From Nitrospira defluvii (GTDB lineage Bacteria > Nitrospirota > Nitrospiria > Nitrospirales > Nitrospiraceae): a DNA stretch of 6,511 bases. The DNA lies in the NCBI GenBank assembly GCA_016199015.1, contig JACQHN010000388.1, forward strand, positions 1 through 6,511, in the 5' to 3' direction. Numbering within the stretch: position 1 is the stretch's first letter; every line of letters begins with the position of its first letter. The position numbers and the translations under genes are program-made. This document shows positions 1 through 6,464 of this stretch, one piece after another. A model generated the notes under the pieces. That model had not been told where the DNA came from, did not search any database, and saw only the letters and a list, made by a program, of their open reading frames with translations.

Positions 1-1
1 G

Positions 2-67
2 TCTATCAACGAAGAGGACATTGCTACTGTGGGCAAAGCGGACAGTATCATTGTGGGATTACATTGA
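2..67 (+). CDS. 3' end of a gene entering from the left; possibly acyl-carrier-protein-like
   Basis: An open frame enters the window at base 2 and stops at TGA 65-67, giving 21 residues ending in VGKADSIIVGLH. The codons look like ordinary coding sequence. The pattern I-N-E-E-D followed by T-V-G-K-A-D-x-I-I resembles the last helix region of acyl or peptidyl carrier proteins. There an acidic stretch (I-x-D/E-E-D/E) is followed by T-V-x-x-A/V-x-x-I. The serine that would carry phosphopantetheine lies outside the window, so this is a family guess from a short tail. The tail is also slightly shorter between the two motifs than in a typical AcpP. Any other small protein with an amphipathic C-terminal helix would also fit. 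Confidence 0.4.
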   Translation, partial: SINEEDIATVGKADSIIVGLH

Positions 68-224
68 GAAGAATTCCGGCGAGATAGCGTGGCGGTCGGA
101 ACAGACAAGACGCAAAGGGCCGATGTGCGAGGGCTCTTGGTTGGCACGGGCCGTTTAGGATTGCATCTCGATCGTAGGTCGGGGCATAGTGACAGCACGT
201 CGCGGGTTGTCCATCAGTGGAACT

Positions 225-260
225 AGGAGGTCATGGGAGCCTCCGGCAGGATTTAGGAGG
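225..260 (+). promoter_or_regulatory. Double Shine-Dalgarno leader with a shared anti-SD segment and a 7-codon mini-ORF
   Basis: AGGAGG occurs twice, at 225-230 and 255-260. The second copy sits 7 bases before ATG 268 and is the real ribosome binding site of the methyltransferase. The first copy is only 2 bases before ATG 233, which opens a mini-ORF (MGASGRI, stop TAG 254-256). That stop overlaps the second AGGAGG. Between the two copies, CCTCC (240-244) is complementary to both GGAGG cores (226-230 and 256-260). It can therefore form one of two mutually exclusive 5-bp hairpins. The sequence facts are direct; any regulatory role is inference. Confidence 0.4.
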
Positions 261-267
261 TAGGGTC

Positions 268-1008
268 ATGAATCCAGTATTGGAAAGGATTCTTCGCACG
301 AAGCTGGTGAATAACGGACGGCGGGACCTGCCGCTGCATTCGAATGTCGTCCCGGGAGAAGGGCCGTTGCTGCAGCAGATCGTTCACGAACTGCTGCCGA
401 AGGTGACTCTGGAAATCGGGATGGCCTACGGTGTGTCGACGCTCTACATCTGTGAAGCGCTTCAGCAACTTCCTCACCAGGCCACCCACATCGTCATGGA
501 TCCGGCACAGAGTTCCCACTGGGAAGGAATCGGCTTGCGCCATGTCCGCGAAGCCGGATATGAGGGGCTGATCCGATTTTACGAAGAGGGCTCTGAGTTT
601 GTGCTGCCCCGGCTATTGGGGGAAGGCACCGTACTCGATATGGCATTTATCGACGGGCTGCACACCTTCGATCAGGTGTTGTTGGATTTCTATTACGTGA
701 ACCGCATGCTGCGGCCTGGGGGTGTGATCGTGTTCGATGACGTAGACATGCCGAGCATCCAGAAAGCCCTGCGGTGTGTTTTGACTTATCCCTGCTACGA
801 ACTCTACGACCCTTCTCGTTTCCAGCACGGACCCGGGTCTCTATTCGGCAGGCTCCGCTCGACAGTCGCCACACTCCCCGGCATGAGCCAGGTGCTCCAC
901 CCTCATTTCGTCCGGCGGGCCTGGGAGATGGGGCTGTCCGAACCCTATGTCGCGGTGCGGAAAACCGGGCCCGACGATCGCGAGTGGACCTGGTACGAGG
1001 ATTTCTAG
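268..1008 (+). CDS. Class I SAM-dependent methyltransferase (Methyltransf_24-like)
   Basis: The predicted product is a 246-residue soluble methyltransferase that would move a methyl group from S-adenosylmethionine to an unknown acceptor. Motif I is at residues 49-57 (E-I-G-x-x-x-G-x-S), the glycine-rich SAM loop. An acidic position follows strand 2 (D78 in M-D-P). The F-I-D-G-x-H signature is at 127-132 and L-R-P-G-G-x-I-V-F-D-D at 148-158, the order seen in the Methyltransf_24 group. There is no signal peptide or membrane segment. I chose ATG 268 because AGGAGG lies 7 bases upstream. A longer in-frame version from GTG 217 has no ribosome binding site, and its extra residues look like translated leader. 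The first 45 residues and the tail after residue 170 are outside the core fold and may set substrate choice. The gene stands alone on this strand and ends 28 bases from a convergent gene. Confidence 0.85.
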   Translation: MNPVLERILRTKLVNNGRRDLPLHSNVVPGEGPLLQQIVHELLPKVTLEIGMAYGVSTLYICEALQQLPHQATHIVMDPAQSSHWEGIGLRHVREAGYEGLIRFYEEGSEFVLPRLLGEGTVLDMAFIDGLHTFDQVLLDFYYVNRMLRPGGVIVFDDVDMPSIQKALRCVLTYPCYELYDPSRFQHGPGSLFGRLRSTVATLPGMSQVLHPHFVRRAWEMGLSEPYVAVRKTGPDDREWTWYEDF

Positions 1009-1036
1009 CCGTCCAACGCCGGGGCGCCCTGCTCGC

Positions 1037-1372
1037 TCAGGTTGTGCAGCGCGCTCGTCCGGTCCTCGCACGCTGCTGAAAGCAAGTCGGGCAGAGATGG
1101 TAACCACCCTGGGTCGAGCTGTGAAACGATTCCATGTTGGCGGTTCCGCAATCAAAACAGCGGACCTGGCTCACGAGGGTGCGCGGCAATGGCGGTGTGG
1201 TATCGATGCGCTGCAGTTGATCATGGAGCCGAAGGGCTGATCGGTATATGCCCGAGAGTACTGGTTGCACCTCAGTCATTGCACCGGGGATGACGGCTTC
1301 CAACTGCGAGAGGCGCTCTCGAAATGAAGCACTCTCCGTCACTCGTGTGTTCTCGTTTGATTGCGTCATCAT
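1037..1372 (-). CDS. Small zinc-ribbon protein, uncharacterised
   Basis: The product is a 111-residue protein with two CxxC knuckles, C72-x2-C75 and C94-x2-C97, separated by 18 residues. This is the usual layout of a zinc ribbon that binds one Zn(II). The first 60 residues are predicted to be mostly helical and polar, with no signal peptide, so the protein is probably cytoplasmic. The start at 1372 is supported by AGGAG at 1384-1380 with a 7-base spacer. The frame stays open far upstream (to 1744), but that part is antisense frame noise over glnS. An internal ATG at 1429 has no ribosome binding site. The gene lies 152 bases downstream of glnS on the same strand, so read-through transcription is possible. 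The family is not recognised. The zinc ribbon could bind RNA, DNA or a protein partner; the sequence does not say which. Confidence 0.65.
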   Translation of the reverse strand: MMTQSNENTRVTESASFRERLSQLEAVIPGAMTEVQPVLSGIYRSALRLHDQLQRIDTTPPLPRTLVSQVRCFDCGTANMESFHSSTQGGYHLCPTCFQQRARTGRARCTT

Positions 1373-1379
1373 CGTCGGG

Positions 1380-1384
1380 CTCCT
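1380..1384 (-). promoter_or_regulatory. Ribosome binding site fixing the zinc-ribbon gene start
   Basis: The minus strand reads AGGAG, then 7 bases, then ATG ATG (1372 and 1369). The spacing suits the first ATG best. This is the main evidence that the gene starts here and not in the long upstream open frame. Confidence 0.6.
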
Positions 1385-1524
1385 GTAGGTCAGTGGTTGC
1401 CGGCCGCGCGAGTCGTGATTCTCGTCCATCGCCAAGGAGATGTTCAAGGCTGCCGAAGGCTGGAGTGCCCGTACTTTGTGTGGGACTGCACGGATGGCCT
1501 GATCGGGACTGTGAGCGCGGCTGG

Positions 1525-3228
1525 TTAGCGCGGAGCCTGGGACTTTTCGATCTTGGCCCAGGCGTCTTTGAGCGTGACGGTTCGATTGAAGACGAGCTGG
1601 TCGGGCGAAGAATCGGGGTCGGCACAGAAGTACCCCACCCGTTCGAATTGTAGTCTGGTACCTGGAGAGACCGATGCCAAACTCGGTTCCACCTTGCAGG
1701 CCGGCAGGCGCTCCAGGGAATGGGGATTCAAGTGTTGGGTCCAATCTTGCTCGGGTGGAATTTTGCCGGGATCCGTGAGCATCAAGCTTTCATAGAGCCG
1801 TATTTCGGCATTGAGGGCATGCGGCACCGACACCCAATGGATGGTGGCTTTCACCTTCCGTTGCGCCTGCGGCCCACCGCTTCTGGTCTCCTGGTCGTAG
1901 GTACATCGCAGTTCCGTGATCTCCCCCGTGACTGGATCCTTTACCAGGCCGACACATTTGATGATGTAGGCATAACGCAGCCGCACTTCACGCCCTAACG
2001 TGAGGCGAAAGAACTGTTTCGGCGGATCCTCCTTGAAATCGTCCTGGTCGATATAGATCGTGCGCGAGAAGGGCACCTGCCGTGTGCCGGCAGTGGGATC
2101 TTCGGGATTATTGACCGCGTCGAGTTGTTCGACTTGATCCTCAGGGTAATTCTCGATGACCAGGCGCAAGGGGCGGAGTACAGCCATCACACGGGGGGCG
2201 CGCTTGTTCAGATCTTCCCGAACAAAATGTTCGAGGAGCTGCATCTCCACAACAGCATCCCGCTTCGCCACGCCGATCGCGTCGCAGAACGCGCGCAGGG
2301 CCTCAGGGGTGAAACCGCGGCGCCGTAGACCCTTGAGTGTGGGGAGCCGCGGATCGTCCCAGCCGTTGACCAGCTTTCGCTCCACCAGGTCGAGCAATTT
2401 CCTCTTGCTCATGACCGTGAAGCTGACATTCAGCCGGGCAAACTCGATTTGCTGCGGGCGTTGCGGGGTCTCGCAGTGTTCGACCATCCAGTCGTACAAC
2501 GGCCGATGGTCTTCGAATTCCAATGTGCAAATCGAATGAGTGATGCCTTCGATCGCATCGGAGAGCGGATGCGCGAAATCGTACGCCGGATAGATGCACC
2601 ATGTTGTGCCGGTGCGATAATGAGCGACATGTCTGATGCGATAGAGTACGGGATCACGGAGATTGATGTTCGGCGAGGCCATGTCGATCTTGGCGCGGAG
2701 CACATGGGTGCCGTCAGGAAACTCGCCCATGCGCATCCGGCGAAAGAGATCGAGATTCTCTTCTACGCTGCGGCTGCGAAATGGACTCGCCTGGCCCGGC
2801 TCAGTCAACGTACCGCGGTATCGGCGCATCTCGTCGGCAGGCAGGCTGTCGACGTAGGCGAGGCCCTTCCTGATCAGACCCACCGCGTATTCGTAGAGTC
2901 GCTCAAAGTAGTCGGAGGCGAAGAACAATTTGTTGTGCCAGTCGAACCCGAGCCAGCGGACATCGTCTTGAATCGCCTGGACGTATTCGGGGTCTTCAGT
3001 GGTAGGATTGGTATCGTCCATGCGGAGATGGCAGATCCCACCCGGCTGTTCGTTGGCGATGCCGAAGTTCAGGCAAATCGACTTGGCATGGCCGATATGG
3101 AGATAGCCGTTCGGTTCCGGTGGAAAGCGGGTGACGACCCGTCCGGCATGTTTACCGGCGGCGCGGTCGGCTGCCACGATCTCACGGATGAAGTCCGAGC
3201 GTGAGGGAGATGCTGGTTCGGTGGACAT
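1525..3228 (-). CDS. glnS: Glutaminyl-tRNA synthetase (GlnRS)
   Basis: This cytoplasmic class I synthetase joins glutamine to tRNA-Gln using ATP. The 567-residue product aligns in my memory along the full length of E. coli GlnRS (about 554 residues). The class I HIGH motif is in [12 protein letters not shown] at residues 36-47. L-R-M-D-D-T-N-P follows at 68-75. The KMSKS equivalent is V-M-S-K-R-K at 272-277, the form typical of GlnRS and not bacterial GluRS. The C-terminal beta-barrel anticodon-binding region starts around residue 350 (R-A-P-R-V-M-A-V) and is complete through F-N-R-T-V-x-L-K-D-A-W-A-K near the end. I chose ATG 3228 because homology begins just after it. Upstream in-frame ATGs would overlap the divergent gene. 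The ribosome binding site is weak (GGA 12 bases upstream). No catalytic motif is missing, so the gene looks functional. Confidence 0.97.
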   Translation of the reverse strand: MSTEPASPSRSDFIREIVAADRAAGKHAGRVVTRFPPEPNGYLHIGHAKSICLNFGIANEQPGGICHLRMDDTNPTTEDPEYVQAIQDDVRWLGFDWHNKLFFASDYFERLYEYAVGLIRKGLAYVDSLPADEMRRYRGTLTEPGQASPFRSRSVEENLDLFRRMRMGEFPDGTHVLRAKIDMASPNINLRDPVLYRIRHVAHYRTGTTWCIYPAYDFAHPLSDAIEGITHSICTLEFEDHRPLYDWMVEHCETPQRPQQIEFARLNVSFTVMSKRKLLDLVERKLVNGWDDPRLPTLKGLRRRGFTPEALRAFCDAIGVAKRDAVVEMQLLEHFVREDLNKRAPRVMAVLRPLRLVIENYPEDQVEQLDAVNNPEDPTAGTRQVPFSRTIYIDQDDFKEDPPKQFFRLTLGREVRLRYAYIIKCVGLVKDPVTGEITELRCTYDQETRSGGPQAQRKVKATIHWVSVPHALNAEIRLYESLMLTDPGKIPPEQDWTQHLNPHSLERLPACKVEPSLASVSPGTRLQFERVGYFCADPDSSPDQLVFNRTVTLKDAWAKIEKSQAPR

Positions 3229-3369
3229 GGTCGTGGTTGTTCCGTCGAGATGTAGATGATGAAACGCGCATGGTTCTATCACAGAACAGTGGGGTGGGAG
3301 AAGAGGGACGAAGATCGAGGCTGAGTCGTGTCGAGTTGATTTTCCCTGGATCGATCTGATGGACTGTCT

Positions 3370-3375
3370 TAGAAT
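3370..3375 (+). promoter_or_regulatory. Possible -10 element for the cysteine-pair protein gene
   Basis: TAGAAT matches the sigma-70 -10 consensus at 5 of 6 bases and would give a leader of about 50 bases before GTG 3432. No good -35 hexamer lies 16-18 bases upstream, so this is weak. The 203-base divergent gap (3229-3431) must hold promoters for both this gene and glnS, but I could not place the glnS promoter. Confidence 0.25.
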
Positions 3376-3417
3376 CAAAGGTCTGTAAGACGTGCCTGGC
3401 TTGTGGGCATGAATATG

Positions 3418-3424
3418 AAGGAGG
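3418..3424 (+). promoter_or_regulatory. Strong ribosome binding site fixing a GTG start
   Basis: AAGGAGG, a full match to the anti-Shine-Dalgarno, lies 7 bases before GTG 3432. This settles the start codon. The protein then begins directly with a signal peptide, which agrees. Confidence 0.85.
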
Positions 3425-3431
3425 TTGGATT

Positions 3432-4577
3432 GTGAGAGCTCGTTGGCGCGCATGGGGGCTGGTGATGTTGCTCGGCATCTTCTGGGTCGGTGGGATCCGA
3501 GCGGAAGAGCCTGCCCTGCCGGAGGCCTGTCGAATCCAACCCTTTGAGGCCAAGATGCACTGTTATCGGCAACAGCTGGAAACGGTGCTCCAGACCGAGG
3601 GCACTGAGCAGGCCCTGACGGCGCTGGAGCAGATCACGGCCCAAGACCCCGAGGCGTTACGCGAAGCCCATCCGCTTGTCCACCATGTCGGCCAACGGTC
3701 ATTTGCGCGGTATGGAACGGCGCCCCTCGCATTGTCGCATTGCCGAGACGTGTTTTGGTCGGGTTGCTATCATGGTGTGTTGCAGGCCTATCTGAGCAGT
3801 TTGTCCGTTGTGGAGCCGCAGCATATTTTGCCCCTCTGCCCGACCAGCGAGACGGTGTCGGCCTATTCGTTTCAACGGTACAACTGCCTCCATGGTCTGG
3901 GCCATGGCCTGACCATTCAATTTCGTTATGATGTCCTCAAGAGTCTGGCCTTTTGCGATACGCTGCCGGGGCCTTGGGATCGCGAGTCTTGTTATGGCGG
4001 TGTGTTTATGGAAAATATCGTGACGTTTCAGCAAGCGCGGCAGGCAAGACCGTTTTCCGAGCACCATCACCACGAAGCGACCAGTTTCTTGAACCCACAA
4101 GATCTGTTGTATCCCTGTTCCGTCTTGAACGAAAAGTATTTGCGGTCCTGTTATTTGATGCAAACCTCGGCGGTGCTGACTTTTCTGAACTACGATTTTG
4201 CGCAGGCCTTCACCCAGTGCGCGCGCGTGGAAGGGGAGCATCAGACGACCTGCTACAGGAGCTTGGGTCGTGATATCAGCGGCTTTACCCTGCGCGATGC
4301 CGGCCGGGTCAATGAGCTGTGTCGGCTTGGGCAAGGCGATCAAGTGCGGCAATGTCTCATCGGCGCCGTGAAGGATTTTATTCTCACCGATGCCAGCCCG
4401 GACCCAGGCCTTGCGCTCTGCCGAAGCTTGGAGGGGCCCTTCAAAAAAGACTGCTATGCCACCGTCGGCGAGATGGTGGTGCCCCTCTTCGACGATAAAA
4501 ATAAGCGAGCACAAGCCTGCCGTAAAGGCGAAGACGAGTACGTCGAGGCCTGCCTGGCAAGTGCCACTGCATTCTGA
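3432..4577 (+). CDS. Exported cysteine-pair repeat protein, uncharacterised
   Basis: The 381-residue product starts with a Sec signal peptide: Arg at 2, 4 and 6, a hydrophobic core at 9-20 and likely cleavage after I-R-A24. It should therefore act in the periplasm or outside the cell. It has 18 cysteines in the mature part and they fall into nine successive pairs: 33/44, 104/112, 136/152, 175/187, 229/240, 263/274, 297/308, 330/341 and 363/374. The last five pairs all have the spacing C-x10-C, and the second cysteine is followed by Y or L. An even cysteine number and regular pairing suggest one disulfide per helical hairpin, as in Sel1-like Hcp proteins, but spacing and period differ from those. 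The N-terminal half is rich in histidine (H80, H84, H85, H103, H114, H154, H158, then four in a row at 211-214), which could bind metal. I do not recognise the family and assign no function. The gene appears monocistronic. Confidence 0.85.
   Translation: MRARWRAWGLVMLLGIFWVGGIRAEEPALPEACRIQPFEAKMHCYRQQLETVLQTEGTEQALTALEQITAQDPEALREAHPLVHHVGQRSFARYGTAPLALSHCRDVFWSGCYHGVLQAYLSSLSVVEPQHILPLCPTSETVSAYSFQRYNCLHGLGHGLTIQFRYDVLKSLAFCDTLPGPWDRESCYGGVFMENIVTFQQARQARPFSEHHHHEATSFLNPQDLLYPCSVLNEKYLRSCYLMQTSAVLTFLNYDFAQAFTQCARVEGEHQTTCYRSLGRDISGFTLRDAGRVNELCRLGQGDQVRQCLIGAVKDFILTDASPDPGLALCRSLEGPFKKDCYATVGEMVVPLFDDKNKRAQACRKGEDEYVEACLASATAF
4116..4553 (+). repeat. Protein-level tandem repeat, 33-34 residues, C-x10-C
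   Basis: Five repeat units begin at residues C229, C263, C297, C330 and C363, with periods of 34, 34, 33 and 33. Each unit opens with C-x10-C, and the second cysteine is followed by Y, Y, L, Y and L. The final unit is cut short by the stop codon. An earlier unit (175/187) has the variant C-x11-C and shares C-x2-L-x-G-P-F/W with the unit at 330. The repeat is clear in protein but the DNA copies have diverged, which suggests an old, maintained repeat. Confidence 0.75.
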
Positions 4578-4784
4578 ATGGGTACTGCCGCGAAGGTGCT
4601 GCTGCCCTTCCTATCCACGCATCGCACATCGCTGAATCCAGCCGGGACAGTTGAATAGAGAAGACCTCCGTCAGGCTGTCGGCGCAGCACAGGCTGCGGC
4701 CCTCAGACGAGATACGCCTCACGATTCACGCTTTATCTGTGTCGAAAGCGAAGCTGGCCCACACCCTGCTGAGCGTGGGTTACG
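4578..4784. other. Convergent intergenic region with weak hairpins
   Basis: This gap lies between two converging stop codons and shows no credible gene. It holds a 6-bp GC-rich hairpin, CGCAGC (4683-4688) with GCTGCG (4693-4698) and a 4-base loop. A second, AGCGT (4772-4776) with ACGCT (4782-4786), overlaps the stop codon of the minus-strand gene. Neither is followed by a T-run on either strand, so a classic intrinsic terminator is not supported. They might still pause transcription at the convergent end. Confidence 0.3.
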
Positions 4785-5198
4785 CTAGGCGTTGGGCGGT
4801 GTCGGCAGCTGGATCACATTGAAATCCTTTTGTGCAATCACGTGGCCGTCCATGCGCAAGCGAAACTCGTAGCGGCCTGGGGCCGGGAACACAAGGGCGG
4901 GAATATTGATGCCGAAATCCGAAATCTGTAAGCGGTCGCCAATGACGATGTGAGGAAGCGAGGCGCGGCAGACGAGTTGGTCGGTATTGACGTACACGAG
5001 GTCAATGTCGAAGTGGTACGTCCCCTCGGCGTCGGTCATACAAAAGTACAGGCCCAGCTGCTGATGTTGAAACGGAAAAGCCAGGGCTTGGAGGTGGGTG
5101 AAAATGCCGATCAGGGATCGTTTCTTTGTGAGGCTGTCTTCAATGACGCAGTCGCATACCAAGAAGGCCTGGACACTCGGCTTGGGGATGTCAGTCAT
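4785..5198 (-). CDS. DUF6941-like protein
   Basis: The 137-residue product has no signal peptide and is probably cytoplasmic and beta-rich. Its plan matches my memory of the DUF6941 family: a start with L-V-C-D-C-V-I-E-D at residues 13-21, then K-R-S-L-I-G-I-F at 26-33, a central strand pair around 48-70 and an end with F-P-A-P-G-R-Y-E-F-R-L at 104-114. No function is established for that family to my knowledge, and no catalytic residues stand out. Its ATG is 15 bases after the stop of the upstream gene and lacks a clear Shine-Dalgarno sequence, so translational coupling is likely. It is the last gene of the minus-strand cluster. The gene itself is near certain; the family name is less so because it rests on recall. 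Confidence 0.8.
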   Translation of the reverse strand: MTDIPKPSVQAFLVCDCVIEDSLTKKRSLIGIFTHLQALAFPFQHQQLGLYFCMTDAEGTYHFDIDLVYVNTDQLVCRASLPHIVIGDRLQISDFGINIPALVFPAPGRYEFRLRMDGHVIAQKDFNVIQLPTPPNA

Positions 5199-5213
5199 GC
5201 CGCGTAGCTGTCG

Positions 5214-5738
5214 TCAGCCGAGCACCGCAGTCCCGCCGCGCGCCTCGAATACATCACCGAAGAGCGTGTGAGTGGACCCTACTCGGCAGAAGTGAGAGGT
5301 GATTTCGATGAGTTGTCCGCGGTGGGAATAGAACTTTCCCGTGGCCACCTGAATTTTTTCCCCCGGCGCCACGGCGGCTTCCAGGACTGTCTCGCCGGTT
5401 TCCTGATCCGTCACCTTCAGCCACGGAAGATTCGGAAAGAGGGTCGGCGGGGAATCGCTTGTGTTGAGGGCGAAGCGGGTGCCGTCGTTGAATGCCCAGC
5501 GATTCCGACGGAGATGCGCCACATGATTGCCGCTGCCGTCGTATAAATCGATGGTGAGTAGGATACGATCATGCTCGGGACTGAGTTCGAGGACGAGTTG
5601 TTCCTTGCCTTGAACGCGGAGGACCCCGTTCGTGTTGCGGAAAATGTTGGAGCCGAGGCGGATTTCCAGGCTGTGCTTGACCCGATCCGGTTCGGTCTGG
5701 TGAGGGAGACTCGATGTCTCGGGTTTTCGTAGTTCCAT
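5214..5738 (-). CDS. Uncharacterised beta-rich protein
   Basis: The 174-residue product is not recognised. It has no signal peptide or membrane helix. Alternating hydrophobic and polar residues suggest many beta strands, for example L-V-L-E-L at 48-52 and I-L-L-T-I-D-L-Y-D at 59-67. A turn-rich segment D-G-S-G-N-H-V-A-H-L follows at 67-76. The middle part has the form of a small beta-sandwich strand pattern, but this is inference. The start is uncertain. ATG 5738 is chosen because the 22 extra residues of the longer form from TTG 5804 look like noncoding translation. Neither start has a good ribosome binding site. It is the middle gene of the minus-strand cluster, 15 bases before the DUF6941-like gene, which suggests that the two products are made together. 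Confidence 0.7.
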   Translation of the reverse strand: MELRKPETSSLPHQTEPDRVKHSLEIRLGSNIFRNTNGVLRVQGKEQLVLELSPEHDRILLTIDLYDGSGNHVAHLRRNRWAFNDGTRFALNTSDSPPTLFPNLPWLKVTDQETGETVLEAAVAPGEKIQVATGKFYSHRGQLIEITSHFCRVGSTHTLFGDVFEARGGTAVLG

Positions 5739-5866
5739 GCGTACCGAACTAGGGCGACCTGAGGATCCGTTGAGAGACGCACTCCACCGTACTGTTCTGC
5801 CCAAATAAGTGGGGAGAAAGGTAGGCTGTTAGTCGGGCGCTGTCAAGTCCGTTCTGGGATGCGGGC

Positions 5867-6301
5867 CTAGGGAGAGGCGGGGCCTTCACGGTCGTCGGCA
5901 TCAGTCGCCGAGACGCACACCGTGACCTCCTGCTCCGACTGATTCTGCAAGGCAATGGTGATGGTTTGGGATACCGATCCTCCGCCGGTCTTTTGTGACG
6001 CAGGGACCACCTTAGCGATCACGGGACCATCACCGGCGTTGTAGTAAATGGTGGTGTGGGCGAGGTTCGTCAAGGGCTTGCCGTCGGTGCCGGTTGTGGG
6101 CTCGGTATAGGAGATGGTGACGGTGGAGTGGGGGGGCTTCACGCGCACTTTTGTGGCGGTCCCGCATTTGGTCCAAGCGCTCGAATAGGGGGGCGCAATG
6201 GTTCCTTCCAGAAAGCTTGCCCCACAGCCAGCCACTGTCAGAAACGCCGGGAACATTCCTGCGAGCAGTAGAATTCGAGGGCCAGTAGCACCATGAGGCA
6301 T
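5867..6301 (-). CDS. Lipoprotein with a fibronectin type III-like domain
   Basis: The 144-residue precursor has a signal peptide and the lipobox V-A-G-C26, so it should be lipidated and anchored in a membrane. The residue after the cysteine is glycine, not aspartate, which favours the outer membrane under the E. coli sorting rule. From about residue 58 the chain resembles a fibronectin III domain: T-V-T-I-S-Y-T-E-P, then the T-D-G-K-P-L-T-N-L turn at 72-80, I-Y-Y at 85-87 and V-T-V-C-V-S-A-T-D near 126-134. C46 and C129 could form a disulfide closing the domain. The role is probably binding or structural; no enzyme motif is seen. ATG 6301 has no Shine-Dalgarno sequence, and a candidate -10 element lies 6 bases upstream. 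This is the first gene of the minus-strand cluster. Confidence 0.75.
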   Translation of the reverse strand: MPHGATGPRILLLAGMFPAFLTVAGCGASFLEGTIAPPYSSAWTKCGTATKVRVKPPHSTVTISYTEPTTGTDGKPLTNLAHTTIYYNAGDGPVIAKVVPASQKTGGGSVSQTITIALQNQSEQEVTVCVSATDADDREGPASP

Positions 6302-6307
6302 AAAAAC

Positions 6308-6336
6308 ACTGTAGATTAATTAACCAAACGGTGCAA
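6308..6336 (-). promoter_or_regulatory. Candidate promoter of the lipoprotein gene, possibly leaderless
   Basis: On the minus strand TTGCAC (6336-6331) and TACAGT (6313-6308) are separated by 17 bases. The -10 matches the consensus at 4 of 6 bases and the -35 at 3 of 6. The spacer is AT-rich (TTAATTAA). Only 6 bases separate the -10 from ATG 6301, so transcription would begin at or beside the start codon. The lack of a ribosome binding site agrees with a leaderless mRNA. Confidence 0.35.
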
Positions 6337-6399
6337 GCGATCACACGTCATTTCGTACTTGTTGTGTCGGAGAGGTCCTTCAGTCATTCGACTTGCTGT

Positions 6400-6429
6400 T
6401 TGAAAAGCCAAAACTCGCTATGGTACAGT
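6400..6429 (+). promoter_or_regulatory. Candidate sigma-70 promoter of tRNA-Glu
   Basis: TTGAAA (6400-6405, 5 of 6 matches) is followed after 18 bases by TACAGT (6424-6429, 4 of 6). The predicted transcription start near 6436 would leave about 29 bases of 5' leader before the tRNA. TATGGT at 6419-6424 is an overlapping, less well spaced alternative -10. Confidence 0.45.
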
Positions 6430-6464
6430 CCCCTTCTTTCCGCTGCCCCTTGGACTGCCTCACT

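Noticed and set aside
142..164. TGGCAC ... TTGCA, resembling a sigma-54 promoter before the methyltransferase
   Set aside because: The GG and GC elements are 18 bases apart instead of the required 10.
1022..1029. GGGCGCCC palindrome between the methyltransferase and zinc-ribbon stop codons as a terminator
   Set aside because: It has no loop when perfectly paired and no T-run follows on either strand.
2449..3204. Long open frame of 251 codons on the plus strand inside glnS
   Set aside because: It is fully antisense to a certain glnS gene, has no ribosome binding site and its protein resembles nothing. Such frames are common opposite GC-rich genes.
3229..3453. 75-residue N-terminal extension of GlnRS
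   Set aside because: The extension would overlap the start and ribosome binding site of the divergent gene. It has no GlnRS counterpart, whereas homology begins just after ATG 3228.
3882..3905. C-L-H-G-L-G-H in the cysteine-pair protein as a heme c site
   Set aside because: It is not CxxCH, and no CxxCH occurs anywhere in the protein, so covalent heme attachment is not supported.
3699..4514. Open frame of 271 codons on the minus strand opposite the cysteine-pair protein
   Set aside because: The plus-strand gene has a perfect ribosome binding site, a signal peptide and a regular repeat. The antisense frame has no start signals.
5739..5804. 22-residue N-terminal extension of the middle cluster gene from TTG 5804
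   Set aside because: There is no ribosome binding site, the start codon is rare, and the added residues are low in hydrophobic pattern compared with the rest. It is not excluded, only less likely.
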